A DNA stretch of 64,000 nt from an uncultured Eubacteriales bacterium (GTDB lineage: Bacteria; Bacillota; Clostridia; Tissierellales; Peptoniphilaceae), in contig UQFH01000007.1 in the NCBI GenBank assembly GCA_900540185.1, positions 1 through 64,000 of the forward strand, in the 5' to 3' direction. The notes under the pieces are model-generated. The model did not search any database. It saw only the letters and a list, made by a program, of their open reading frames with translations, and was not told where the DNA came from. The position numbers were made by a program, and so were the translations under genes. How positions within the stretch are numbered: position 1 is the stretch's first letter; each line of letters begins with the position of its first letter. Below, in pieces: positions 15,368-24,644 of the stretch.

Positions 15368-17272
15368 ATGGCGAATAGTGAATATAAAGCGGAATCCATC
15401 CAGGTTCTGGAAGGTCTTGAACCGGTACGTTTAAGACCGGGCATGTATATTGGTTCCACTTCTGAAAGAGGTCTTCATCATTTGGTTTATGAAGTTGTCG
15501 ACAACTCAATCGATGAAGCGCTCGCAGGAAGATGTGACGAAATAAAGGTTACTTTAAATAAAGACGGTTCAGTTACAGTCGTTGACGACGGTAGCGGTAT
15601 ACCTACGGAAATTCACCCGAAAACCGGAAAGAGCACGGTTGAAACGGTTCTCACAATTTTGCATGCGGGAGGAAAATTTAACAACGACGCATACAAAGTT
15701 TCCGGCGGACTTCACGGAGTAGGGGTCAGTGTTGTAAACGCTTTGAGCGAATGGCTCATTGCGACTGTTAAACGTCACGGCAAAATTCATGAACAACGTT
15801 TTGCAAGGGGCAAGGCGATAAGTGAACTTGAAATTTTAGGAGATACCGAAGAAACGGGAACTACAATTCAATTTTTACCGGACAAGGATATTTTCGACAC
15901 GGTAGAATTCGACTTCGACACTCTTGAAGACAGAATGAGAGAAATGGCGTTTTTAAACAAGGGAGTTAAACTTGTTTTAAGAGATGAGCGCGGCGACAAG
16001 GAAAGGGAAAAGGTTTTTAAATACGACGGCGGAATTATTGAAATGGTCAAGTATTTAAACAAATCAAAGAACCCGATTGTCGAAGATATAATTTATATTG
16101 ACGAAGAAAAAGACGGGCAGGAAGTTGAAATTGCGCTTCAATACACCGACGGATACAGCGAAAATATTATTTCTTTTGCAAATAATATCCACACTCCTGA
16201 AGGCGGAGCGCATCTTTCGGGTTTCAGAACTGCGCTTACGAGAATCGTTAATGATTACGGCAGAAAAAATAAAATTTTAAAGGACAATGAGCCGAATCTT
16301 TCAGGAGACGATGCGAGAGAAGGTTTGACCGGAGTTATAAGTGTCAAACTTCCACAACCGCAATTTGAAGGACAAACAAAGGCGAAACTCGGAAACAGCG
16401 AAACATCCGGAATTGTGAATGCAGTTGTCGGAGAAAAGCTCGCGCAATATTTTGAAGAAAATCCGAGGGTTGCAAAACTCATTTTGGACAAAGCGGTAAA
16501 GAGCCAAAGGGCGAGAGAAGCCGCAAGAAAGGCGAGAGAAGTTTCAAGAAACAGGTCGATTCTCGAGTCGACTGCTCTTCCGGGAAAACTTGCCGAATGC
16601 CAATCGAATGACAACAGCATAACGGAAATCTTCATAGTCGAAGGGGACTCCGCAGGCGGTAGTGCAAAGCAAGGTAGGGACAAACACTATCAAGCGATTT
16701 TGCCGCTCAGGGGAAAAATCATGAACGTTGAAAAGGCGAGACTCGACAAAGTTTTGGGTTATCAGGAAATTAAATCCATGATCACCGCTTTCGGAACGGG
16801 TATCGGCGAAGACTTCGACATTGAAAAGTTGAGATATGGAAAAATCATCATCATGACGGATGCTGATGTCGACGGTGCGCACATCAGAACTCTTCTTCTC
16901 ACATTCTTCTTCAGATATATGCCTGAACTTATAACCGGTGGACATGTTTATATTGCACAACCGCCGCTATATAAGGTTACAAAGGGAAGAAATGAAAAAT
17001 ATTGTTACTCGGACAAAGAGCTCGATGAATATTTGGACGAAATCGGACGTGAAGGAATTACTCTCCAACGCTACAAAGGTTTGGGGGAAATGAACTTCGA
17101 CCAACTTTGGGACACCACAATGGACCCGGAAAAGAGAGTTCTTTTGAAAGCAAATATTGAAGATATGGGATACAGCGACGAAGTTTTCTCTATGCTGATG
17201 GGGGACAAAGTTCAACCTAGACGCGAATTTATAGAAGAAAACGCCAGATATGTAAGCAATTTGGACGTTTAG
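15368..17272 (+). CDS. gyrB: DNA gyrase subunit B
   Basis: A 634-residue ATPase subunit of gyrase. The GHKL ATP site is visible as VYEVVDNSIDEA, DDGSGIP and GGLHGVGVSVVNAL. The TOPRIM domain follows with EGDSAGGSAKQGRD and MTDADVDGAHI. The C-terminal part has YKGLGEMN. It works with GyrA to introduce negative supercoils. It starts five bases after recF; gyrA follows after nine bases. Confidence 0.98.
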   Translation: MANSEYKAESIQVLEGLEPVRLRPGMYIGSTSERGLHHLVYEVVDNSIDEALAGRCDEIKVTLNKDGSVTVVDDGSGIPTEIHPKTGKSTVETVLTILHAGGKFNNDAYKVSGGLHGVGVSVVNALSEWLIATVKRHGKIHEQRFARGKAISELEILGDTEETGTTIQFLPDKDIFDTVEFDFDTLEDRMREMAFLNKGVKLVLRDERGDKEREKVFKYDGGIIEMVKYLNKSKNPIVEDIIYIDEEKDGQEVEIALQYTDGYSENIISFANNIHTPEGGAHLSGFRTALTRIVNDYGRKNKILKDNEPNLSGDDAREGLTGVISVKLPQPQFEGQTKAKLGNSETSGIVNAVVGEKLAQYFEENPRVAKLILDKAVKSQRAREAARKAREVSRNRSILESTALPGKLAECQSNDNSITEIFIVEGDSAGGSAKQGRDKHYQAILPLRGKIMNVEKARLDKVLGYQEIKSMITAFGTGIGEDFDIEKLRYGKIIIMTDADVDGAHIRTLLLTFFFRYMPELITGGHVYIAQPPLYKVTKGRNEKYCYSDKELDEYLDEIGREGITLQRYKGLGEMNFDQLWDTTMDPEKRVLLKANIEDMGYSDEVFSMLMGDKVQPRREFIEENARYVSNLDV

Positions 17273-17281
17273 GAGATAGAT

Positions 17282-19696
17282 ATGAAGAATGTTATTGATG
17301 TAAAAGTTGAAAAGGAGATGAAAAAGAGTTATCTCGAATATGCGATGAGTGTTATTGTCGCAAGGGCGCTGCCTGATGTTCGAGATGGCTTGAAACCTGT
17401 TCACAGACGTATTTTGTATTCGATGGAAGAACTCGGTGTCACAAATGACAAGCCGTACAGAAAGAGCGCGAGAGTTGTCGGGGATGTACTCGGTAAGTAC
17501 CATCCTCACTCAGATACAGCGGTCTATTATGCAATGGTTCGTCTTGCACAGGATTTTAATACGAGATATTTGCTTGTTGACGGTCACGGAAACTTCGGTT
17601 CCGTAGACGGCGACGGCGCTGCTGCAATGCGTTATACGGAAGTGCGTATGACAAAACTCACGCATGAAATGATAAGGGATATTGAAAAGGAAACAGTCGA
17701 TTTCAGTCCGAACTTCGATGAAAGTTTGAAAGAACCTGACGTGCTTCCTTCGCGTTTCCCGAATCTTTTGGTAAACGGCTCTTCAGGTATTGCGGTCGGT
17801 ATGGCGACAAATCTTCCGCCGCACAATCTTACGGAAGTGATTGACGGACTCGATTATATGATCGACAATCCGGACTGCACACTTGAAGATTTGATGCAAT
17901 TTATAAAGGGACCGGATTTTCCGACGGGTGCGACAATTATGGGAAAAGGCGGCATAAAGGACGCTTATTCCACAGGAAGAGGGCTCATCACACTTCGCGC
18001 AAAAGCGGAAATTGAAACCACTTCGAGGGGAAGAAACAGAATTGTCGTCAAGGAAATTCCATATCAAGTAAACAAGTCGAAGCTCATTCAAAAGATTGCT
18101 GAACTTGTAAGAAATAAAGAAATTGACGGCATCACGGACATCAGAGACGAGTCGGACAGACAAGGCATGAGAATTGTCATTGAACTCAGAAAAGATGCAA
18201 ATCCGAAAGTCACACTAAATCTTCTTTACAAGAGAACGCAAATGCAAACCACATTCGGCGTTATAAATCTTGCACTTGTAGACGGCGAGCCGAAAACGCT
18301 CACTTTAAAAGAATTGATGTACTATTATTTGGAACATCAAAAGGAAATCGTCACAAGAAGAACTATATTTGACCTCAAAAAAGCGGAAGCACGTGCACAC
18401 ATTGTAGAAGGTCTTTTGAAAGCGCTCGATTATATCGATGAAATTATTAAACTCATCAGAGCTTCAAAGGATGACGCCGAAGCGAGAAGCGGTCTTATGA
18501 GCAAGTTTGAATTTACTGAAATTCAAGCAAATGCAATTCTTTCAATGCAACTTCGTCGTTTGACGGGTCTTGAAAAAGACAAGCTTACGGCGGAATATGA
18601 AGATTTAATCAAGAGAATCAACAGATTCAATGAAATTTTATCTTCGGAAAGAATTCTTTTGGGAATTATCAAAGATGAATTAAATGAAATTAAAGAAAAA
18701 TACGGCGACGAAAGAAGAACCGACATCGTTCTTAATGAAGGCGAAATCGACGTTCTAAATCTTATCGCCGACGAATCGGTTGTAATCACAATAACCGACA
18801 GAGGATATATAAAGAGAGTGAACGAAAACACTTACAAGGCTCAAAAGAGGGGCGGCAAAGGCGTCAAGGGACTCACGACAAATGTCGAAGATGTTGTTGA
18901 CGATTTATACACTCTCACAACCCACGACGAGGTTTATTTCTTCACAAATCTCGGCAAGGTTTACAGTCTTCGTGCATACGAAATTCCGGAAAGCGGCAGA
19001 ACTGCAAAGGGCACTGCAATTGTAAATCTTCTTCAAATTTCGGGCGGCGAAAAAATCACGCAAATAATTCCGATAAAGAAAAATGAAGAAAGAGAATTTA
19101 TGACATTTGTCACAAAGAACGGAATTATAAAGAAGACTGAACTCGCACAATACGAAAACATAAGACAAAGCGGACTCATCGCGATAAATCTCGATGATGA
19201 CGACGATTTGATAAGCGTTTATTTGACAAATGAAGAAGATGAAATCATTTCCACAACGAGAAAAGGAAAGGCGATAAGAATTAACGGCAAGGACGTGCGC
19301 CCGACGGGCAGATCCACAAGAGGAGTTAAACTTATCACGCTCGAAGACGGCGACAGTGTCGTTTCGTCACAAGTTGTAGGAAAAGGTGCAAAGCTTCTTA
19401 CAATCACCGAAAAAGGCTACGGCAAGATGACCTCCGAGGAAGAGTACACAACTCAATCAAGGGGCGGCAAGGGAATTTTGACCCACAGAATAAACGAAAA
19501 GACCGGCGCACTTGTGACGGCACTTGTGGTTTATGATGAAAAAGATTTACTGTTGATTTCATCGAGCGGTGTCATTATAAGAATTTCCGCAAAGGAAATC
19601 GCAAAGTCTTCTCGTGCGACAATCGGTGTAAAACTTATGGACATCGGCGAAGAAAAGATTGTTTCTGCAATTCAAACCGATGAAACGGAGGAATAA
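17282..19696 (+). CDS. gyrA: DNA gyrase subunit A
   Basis: An 804-residue cutting/rejoining subunit. The quinolone-resistance region KYHPHSDTAVYY (HPHSD) and the active Tyr in AAMRYTE are present. The C-terminal beta-pinwheel has a GyrA box (QKRGGKG), which separates gyrase from topoisomerase IV. TAGGAGATAGAT precedes the ATG. The Ser in PHSD is the usual drug-sensitive residue. Confidence 0.98.
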   Translation: MKNVIDVKVEKEMKKSYLEYAMSVIVARALPDVRDGLKPVHRRILYSMEELGVTNDKPYRKSARVVGDVLGKYHPHSDTAVYYAMVRLAQDFNTRYLLVDGHGNFGSVDGDGAAAMRYTEVRMTKLTHEMIRDIEKETVDFSPNFDESLKEPDVLPSRFPNLLVNGSSGIAVGMATNLPPHNLTEVIDGLDYMIDNPDCTLEDLMQFIKGPDFPTGATIMGKGGIKDAYSTGRGLITLRAKAEIETTSRGRNRIVVKEIPYQVNKSKLIQKIAELVRNKEIDGITDIRDESDRQGMRIVIELRKDANPKVTLNLLYKRTQMQTTFGVINLALVDGEPKTLTLKELMYYYLEHQKEIVTRRTIFDLKKAEARAHIVEGLLKALDYIDEIIKLIRASKDDAEARSGLMSKFEFTEIQANAILSMQLRRLTGLEKDKLTAEYEDLIKRINRFNEILSSERILLGIIKDELNEIKEKYGDERRTDIVLNEGEIDVLNLIADESVVITITDRGYIKRVNENTYKAQKRGGKGVKGLTTNVEDVVDDLYTLTTHDEVYFFTNLGKVYSLRAYEIPESGRTAKGTAIVNLLQISGGEKITQIIPIKKNEEREFMTFVTKNGIIKKTELAQYENIRQSGLIAINLDDDDDLISVYLTNEEDEIISTTRKGKAIRINGKDVRPTGRSTRGVKLITLEDGDSVVSSQVVGKGAKLLTITEKGYGKMTSEEEYTTQSRGGKGILTHRINEKTGALVTALVVYDEKDLLLISSSGVIIRISAKEIAKSSRATIGVKLMDIGEEKIVSAIQTDETEE

Positions 19697-19697
19697 A

Positions 19698-19988
19698 ATG
19701 GAAGTTTTAAAAAAGGACGGCATATTTTATCTGAGTGGGGAATTTGATATTTTCCACGCCGGCAATGTAGAAAGCAAAATCATGGAAGATTATGACGGTA
19801 AATCCGATTTGATTCTCGATTTCGGTGGGGTCACATTTATGGACTCAACCGGGCTCGGCATTCTTATTTCAATGCTCAAGGAGCTTGAAGAAGACGGAAA
19901 TATGATTCTTGTAAAGAATGCAACTGACAGAATCAAGAAGGTTTTTGAAATTACAGAATTGGATAAGGTGTTTGGAATCAATGATTAA
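19698..19988 (+). CDS. STAS-domain anti-anti-sigma factor (SpoIIAA/RsbV-like)
   Basis: A 96-residue single STAS domain: ILDFGGVTFMDSTGLGILISM contains the conserved DSTGLG with the phosphorylatable Ser. Such proteins bind an anti-sigma factor to release a sigma factor. The start is set at 19698 by GGAGG seven bases upstream; longer readings begin inside gyrA. It is the first of three genes (antagonist, anti-sigma-like, sigma), as in rsbV-rsbW-sigB, attached directly to gyrA. Confidence 0.9.
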   Translation: MEVLKKDGIFYLSGEFDIFHAGNVESKIMEDYDGKSDLILDFGGVTFMDSTGLGILISMLKELEEDGNMILVKNATDRIKKVFEITELDKVFGIND

Positions 19989-20325
19989 TCAAGGAAAAGA
20001 AATTTGTCTCAGTGTACCGGCGGAACCGGAGTTTGTTATGAGTCTCAGACTCTTTTTCTCCGGGCTCGGCACAGTTGCCGGATTTGACGTCGAAGAACTC
20101 GAAGCGATGAAACTTGTTATAAGTGAAATGCTCGTTATGTCGGTTAAAGATGAACAGGAAACGGTCGATTTTAAATTTGAACTTGGGAACGGGGAACTTT
20201 CCCTTCGCGCAAATGTTACTTTCGACGATAGGGACGATTTGAGCTTGAAGATTATGGAAGCTTTGAGCGAAGAACTTACAACGGACGATGTGGAGACGGT
20301 AGTTAAATTTATAAAGGAGGCTTAG
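19981..20325 (+). CDS. Anti-sigma factor-like protein, degenerate RsbW/SpoIIAB homologue
   Basis: A 114-residue protein in the position of the anti-sigma kinase. The N-terminal half resembles RsbW (EICLSVPAEPEF at the start, then ELEAMKLVISEMLVMSVK). In RsbW the last stretch is the N-box of the GHKL kinase and holds a catalytic Asn; here no Asn is present, and the glycine-rich ATP-lid motif and the C-terminal G-box region are absent. It is about 30-40 residues shorter than usual. It may still bind sigma without phosphorylating the STAS partner. It overlaps the STAS gene by eight bases and abuts the sigma gene. Confidence 0.7.
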   Translation: MINQGKEICLSVPAEPEFVMSLRLFFSGLGTVAGFDVEELEAMKLVISEMLVMSVKDEQETVDFKFELGNGELSLRANVTFDDRDDLSLKIMEALSEELTTDDVETVVKFIKEA

Positions 20326-21285
20326 ATGGCGGAAGAAAAAAAGACTGATAAGAAAAATAAAATAGATGTCGATAAGTCCGAAACCATCAAGCAAAATGAA
20401 AAAAAATCTTCAAAAAAAACAAGCGAAAAAAATGAAGATGTGAAGGAAACAACTCTTTCAGAATCGAGCGATGAAAAAATTGATAAAAAGAATGAGAAGA
20501 AAAGAAAAAAGCAGGAAGAGATAAAAGAAAAATTTATCGAATACCAAAAGACAAAGGACAAGGCGCTCAGAGATGAACTCATCGAGGAACATATATATCT
20601 TGCCGAAATTCTTGCAAAGAAATACACTGGCAGGGGAATCGATTACGAGGACATTTTTCAAGTCGCAAGTGTCGGACTCATTCTTGCGGTCGACCGCTTC
20701 GACCCGTCAAAGGGTTATGTTTTTTCAAGCTATGCCACTCCGACGATTATAGGAGAGATAAAGAGACACTTCAGGGACAAGGGTTGGACTATAAAAGTGC
20801 CGCGCCGCATCCAGGAGCTCTCGAAAAAAATCAGCGTTGCAAAAAATGTACTCGCCGGCGAACTCGGAAGAATTCCGACGGCGGAAGACATCGCCGACTA
20901 TTTGAACGTAAGCTACGACCAAGTCATCGAAGCGATGGAAGCGTCGAAAGTTTATCAACCGGGGAGCATCGACTCCACGATTGATTCTTCGGACGACGGA
21001 AACGACCTTCAAATTTCGGACATAATAGGTGACGACGACCCGACTTATGAAAGAGTTGAAAATCTTGACTATCTCGTTCGCGAGCTCAAAAAACTTCCGA
21101 AGATTGAAAGAACAATTTTGATTGAAAGATATATCAACAGAAAAACTCAAATTGCAATTGCGGAAGAGCTCGGAATCAGCCAAATGACTGTTTCAAGAAT
21201 CGAGAAAAAAGTCATTCGCTCCCTTCGCGCTGATGCGGAAAAGAGAATGGGCATCGACCACAAAAAGGAAAGCAAAAAATCGTAG
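20326..21285 (+). CDS. SigB/SigF/SigG-family RNA polymerase sigma factor
   Basis: A 319-residue sigma-70 family factor. Region 2 reads YEDIFQVASVGLILAVDRFD and YVFSSYATPTIIGEIKRHFR; the subfamily mark RDKGWTIKVPRR follows; region 4 contains a helix-turn-helix (QIAIAEELGISQMTVSRIEK). Residues 1-75 are an unusual Lys/Glu/Ser-rich extension absent from SigB or SigF (normally about 255-260 residues). Since no sporulation genes are seen, a general-stress role is more likely than sporulation. The upstream genes should control its activity. Confidence 0.9.
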   Translation: MAEEKKTDKKNKIDVDKSETIKQNEKKSSKKTSEKNEDVKETTLSESSDEKIDKKNEKKRKKQEEIKEKFIEYQKTKDKALRDELIEEHIYLAEILAKKYTGRGIDYEDIFQVASVGLILAVDRFDPSKGYVFSSYATPTIIGEIKRHFRDKGWTIKVPRRIQELSKKISVAKNVLAGELGRIPTAEDIADYLNVSYDQVIEAMEASKVYQPGSIDSTIDSSDDGNDLQISDIIGDDDPTYERVENLDYLVRELKKLPKIERTILIERYINRKTQIAIAEELGISQMTVSRIEKKVIRSLRADAEKRMGIDHKKESKKS

Positions 21286-21287
21286 TT

Positions 21288-22481
21288 ATGATTGAAAAGA
21301 TTATAGAAAATTTTGCGATTGACTCAAGTTTTGAGGAATTAAATCTCGATCCGAAGCCGGGGCTTGTGACTCCGACTTCGAAAGGCAGTCACGCGGATAT
21401 GGACTATGAAATAATGAAAGCCGGAATAGATTCTCTCGTGGGATACTATTCCGAAGCTTTTTCATACGGTTTTTTGGGCGAAAGTTTTAATTCTTTACGA
21501 AAATTGGGAATGCTTTTCGAAGAGAAAATGTATAAAAACACTTCGGGCGTAAATACGCATCTCGGCTCAATTTTTTCGCTTGGCATTCTTGTGTTTCTGG
21601 TTGGACGCATAAAAAGAAAATGTCTCGCAATTGACGCGGACAATTTTCACGAGCTCATAAAAAAGGAACTCGAGAGCGACGAATTTGCCGTGCTTTTAAA
21701 AGAGGGGAATTTCGGAGCGAGAGCGGAAGTGATTTCGGGATATGAAAACTCGTTTAATTATTTGGATTTCGATTTAACGAAGAGACTTTTATATTTGATT
21801 TATAATATTACGGACACAAATGTTATAAGGCGTGGCGGAGAAAAAAACGCCGAAGAATTTAAAAAGCTTGCAGCTCAAGCAATAAGTTCCGGCGATTTAG
21901 AGGAGATTTCGAAATTTGCAATAGAAAAAAACATTTCTCCGGGCGGTGCTGCGGACATTTTGATAAACTCGATTTTTATCAAAAAAGTTTTGAACTTTGA
22001 AAAAGAGCGACGTGAAAATTATAGGGATGAAAAACTTTCTCACAACGACCTGATGTTTGAAAAAATAAATAACCGAAGTGTTGTGGTTTTAAGTTTAGTT
22101 GTTCCGGGAATCGAAAAGGACACGAAATTTTTTCGAGAATTTTTCAAAAGCGAGTATGAAAAGCTAAGAAGTTTTTTAAATCTCGAAGCGGAGGAAAAAA
22201 TTTTTTCGAAATTCGGCTATTATGCGATTTTTCCGATTTGTAAAAGTAAAAAAGAGCTCGAGGAATTAAAGAGAAAGACCGTCGAAATCGAAAAGAAGGG
22301 TCTTATTGACATAGACATATATTTTGAGGGAAAGCCGATTTCAAGGCATGATATCGGTAGTCCGGAAAGAAGATGCCTCATTTGCGAAAACAGGGCGAAG
22401 GACTGTTACGTTTCAAACGCACACAAAAAAAGTGAGCTTTTGGACAGGGCGGTTGCGATTATGAAAAATAATCAAATTTGA
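21288..22481 (+). CDS. CitG-CitX fusion: triphosphoribosyl-dephospho-CoA synthase with apo-citrate lyase transferase domain
   Basis: A 397-residue protein. The first 270 residues match CitG: PKPGLVTPTSKGSHADMDY, later TSGVNTHLGSIFSLGIL, and SPGGAADIL. The C-terminal 120 residues match CitX: VVVLSLVVPGIEKD and SRHDIGSPERRCLICENRAK followed by an H-SELLDR tail. These enzymes make and attach the prosthetic group of citrate lyase. The known fusion (CitXG) has the opposite order. No citrate lyase genes are in the window. It starts two bases after the sigma gene stop, in the same operon-like run. Confidence 0.8.
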   Translation: MIEKIIENFAIDSSFEELNLDPKPGLVTPTSKGSHADMDYEIMKAGIDSLVGYYSEAFSYGFLGESFNSLRKLGMLFEEKMYKNTSGVNTHLGSIFSLGILVFLVGRIKRKCLAIDADNFHELIKKELESDEFAVLLKEGNFGARAEVISGYENSFNYLDFDLTKRLLYLIYNITDTNVIRRGGEKNAEEFKKLAAQAISSGDLEEISKFAIEKNISPGGAADILINSIFIKKVLNFEKERRENYRDEKLSHNDLMFEKINNRSVVVLSLVVPGIEKDTKFFREFFKSEYEKLRSFLNLEAEEKIFSKFGYYAIFPICKSKKELEELKRKTVEIEKKGLIDIDIYFEGKPISRHDIGSPERRCLICENRAKDCYVSNAHKKSELLDRAVAIMKNNQI

Positions 22482-22497
22482 TAGATTAGAGGGAATT

Positions 22498-23295
22498 ATG
22501 GTAGCGATTTTAAATAAAAAGAAATTGTCAGACGATATATACGAAATAATGATTGATGCGCCGAATGTAAGCGAAAACGCAAAGCCGGGGCAATTTTTCA
22601 TGCTTCAGGCAACTCCGGAAGCGGAAAGAGTTGCGCTTTCGATTTCCGATTGGGACGCTGAAAAAAAGACGGTCACATTTGTAATTATGAAAGTGGGAGA
22701 AAGCTCCGGCGCAATCGTCGAAAAAAATGTTGGCGAAGAATATTATCACGTGTGCGGACCGCTTGGAAATCCGAGCGATTTGTGTGATATGACAGACGCG
22801 GAACTTTCAAATGAGAAAGTTGTATTTTTGGCGGGCGGAGTTGGAGCGGCGCCGGTTTATCCACAGGCGAAATTTTTGCATGAAAAAGGTTTTACTCCGA
22901 CGGTTATTTTGGCTGCCAGAAACGAAAGTTTGATTCTCTACGAAGAGAAGCTTAGAAGTGTCGCTGATGTACATATTGCGACGGACGACGGAAGCCGAGG
23001 ATTTCACGGCCTTGTGACAGATGCGCTTCAAGACCTTGTGGACAAGGGGATGAAATTCACAAGAGCGGTTGCAATCGGTCCTATGATAATGATGAAGTTT
23101 GCGGTTATAAAAGCGGAAGCGCTCGGCATCACGTCTGTCGTAAGTTTAAATCCGATTATGCTTGACGGAACGGGGATGTGCGGTTGCTGCAGATGCAAAG
23201 TGGGCGGCGAAACGAAATATGCATGTGTCGACGGTCCGGAATTTTTCGGAAAAGATGTCGATTTTGACGAAGCTTTGAGGAGACTTAGACGATGA
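22498..23295 (+). CDS. nfnA: NfnA: ferredoxin-NADP reductase-type FAD/NAD(P) subunit
   Basis: A 265-residue FAD/NAD-binding protein of the PyrK/SudB/NfnA class. It has a flavin-binding region (PGQFFMLQ), the pyridine nucleotide site AGGVGAAPVYPQA, and a C-terminal [2Fe-2S] cysteine cluster GMCGCCRCKVGG followed by YACVDGPEF. With the next gene, which it overlaps, it makes NADH-dependent reduced ferredoxin:NADP+ oxidoreductase, an electron-bifurcating transhydrogenase of anaerobes. Dihydroorotate dehydrogenase PyrK is excluded by the partner gene and by lack of pyr genes. Confidence 0.88.
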   Translation: MVAILNKKKLSDDIYEIMIDAPNVSENAKPGQFFMLQATPEAERVALSISDWDAEKKTVTFVIMKVGESSGAIVEKNVGEEYYHVCGPLGNPSDLCDMTDAELSNEKVVFLAGGVGAAPVYPQAKFLHEKGFTPTVILAARNESLILYEEKLRSVADVHIATDDGSRGFHGLVTDALQDLVDKGMKFTRAVAIGPMIMMKFAVIKAEALGITSVVSLNPIMLDGTGMCGCCRCKVGGETKYACVDGPEFFGKDVDFDEALRRLRR

Positions 23296-24641
23296 TGGAA
23301 GATAGAAAAAAATTTTTAAATGATGAGCGAGCTCTTCGCCCGACAAAGAGGGACAGAATTTCACCTATGCAAAGGGACAGCGCCGAAAGAAATAAGGACT
23401 TCGAAGAAGTGAGTCTCGGTTTTACCGAAGAAGAAGCGGTTCTCGAAGCGGAAAGATGTTTGAATTGTAAAAATCCGACTTGCATTTCGGGTTGTCCGGT
23501 TGAAATCGACATTCCGAAATTTATCATGGCGATAAGAGGCGGAAATATAAAAGGCGCGAAGGAAATCATCGACAACTCGCACGCTTTTCCGGGAATTACC
23601 GGAAGAGTTTGTCCGCAAGAGACGCAGTGCGAATCCGTTTGCGTGCTTGAAAAAGTTGGAAAGCCGGTCAATATCGGAAAGCTCGAGAGATATGTCGGAG
23701 ATTTTATGCGAAAACAAAATGAAAATTCGAGAAAAAATTCCGAGAAAAAGTTCGAGCACTCCGTCGGAATCGTGGGAAGCGGTCCGTCGGCGATGAGTCT
23801 TTCATACGACCTTTTAAAGGCGGGCATAAAACCGGTCATATATGAAGCGTTCGACAAAGTGGGCGGAGTTTTGACATACGGTATTCCGTCTTTCAGACTT
23901 CCACGCGAAGTCATCGGCTATGAAATCGAAGAACTGAAAGCCGAAGGACTTGAAATAAAACTCGGAACAATTGTCGGAAAAAGCATCTCGATTGACGAAC
24001 TTTTAAAAAAGCACGACTTTGTATTTTTGGGAAACGGCGCTGGCCTTCCGAGACTTCCGGAAATTCCCGGAACGGACTCGAACAATGTCTTTACCGCGAA
24101 TGAATTTTTGACAAGAATAAATCTGTGCCACGCAAATCTTGACGGATATAAAACTCCGCTTCCGAAGGGCGAAACTGTCGCAGTTATCGGTGGCGGTAAC
24201 GTTGCGATGGATGCTGCGAGATCCGCAAAAAGGCTCTATAAATCTTCGGAAATATTCTATAGAAGAGGCGAAGAAAAACTCTCCGCAAGAATCGAAGAAA
24301 TAGAGCACGCGAAAGAAGAGGGCGTCGTTATAAACACAAATTACAATCCAGTCGCCGTGAATGAAGATGAAATAACATTTATGGTAAACGGCGAAGAGAT
24401 AAAAAGAAAATTTGACATTATAATTTTTGCAATCGGAACAGAGCCGAACAAGCTCATGAACTTCGACAAAGAAGGCATAAAAACCGCAAACGGACTCGTC
24501 GAAATCGACGAATATTTCGAAACGTCGAGGGATAGAGTCTATGCGGGAGGCGACGTTGTGAGCGGTGCGGCGACTGTTATTCGCGCGATGGAATCGGGCA
24601 AAATCGTTGCAAGAAATATTATAAAAAGACTTGGAGAATAA
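23292..24641 (+). CDS. nfnB: NfnB: GltD/GltA-like NADPH-binding iron-sulfur flavoprotein
   Basis: A 449-residue protein with an N-terminal 4Fe-4S region (CLNCKNPTCISGCPV, then CPQETQCESVC) and two dinucleotide folds (GIVGSGPSAMSLSYDL and AVIGGGNVAMDAARSA), ending with YAGGDVVSGAATVIRAM. Often named glutamate synthase small subunit GltA, but pairing with an NfnA-type gene and the absence of a large glutamate synthase subunit indicate NfnB. It overlaps nfnA by four bases. Confidence 0.9.
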   Translation: MMEDRKKFLNDERALRPTKRDRISPMQRDSAERNKDFEEVSLGFTEEEAVLEAERCLNCKNPTCISGCPVEIDIPKFIMAIRGGNIKGAKEIIDNSHAFPGITGRVCPQETQCESVCVLEKVGKPVNIGKLERYVGDFMRKQNENSRKNSEKKFEHSVGIVGSGPSAMSLSYDLLKAGIKPVIYEAFDKVGGVLTYGIPSFRLPREVIGYEIEELKAEGLEIKLGTIVGKSISIDELLKKHDFVFLGNGAGLPRLPEIPGTDSNNVFTANEFLTRINLCHANLDGYKTPLPKGETVAVIGGGNVAMDAARSAKRLYKSSEIFYRRGEEKLSARIEEIEHAKEEGVVINTNYNPVAVNEDEITFMVNGEEIKRKFDIIIFAIGTEPNKLMNFDKEGIKTANGLVEIDEYFETSRDRVYAGGDVVSGAATVIRAMESGKIVARNIIKRLGE

Positions 24642-24644
24642 TAA

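Noticed and set aside
23292..24641. Glutamate synthase small subunit GltD
   Set aside because: No large glutamate synthase subunit is present, and the overlapping nfnA-type gene favours NfnB.
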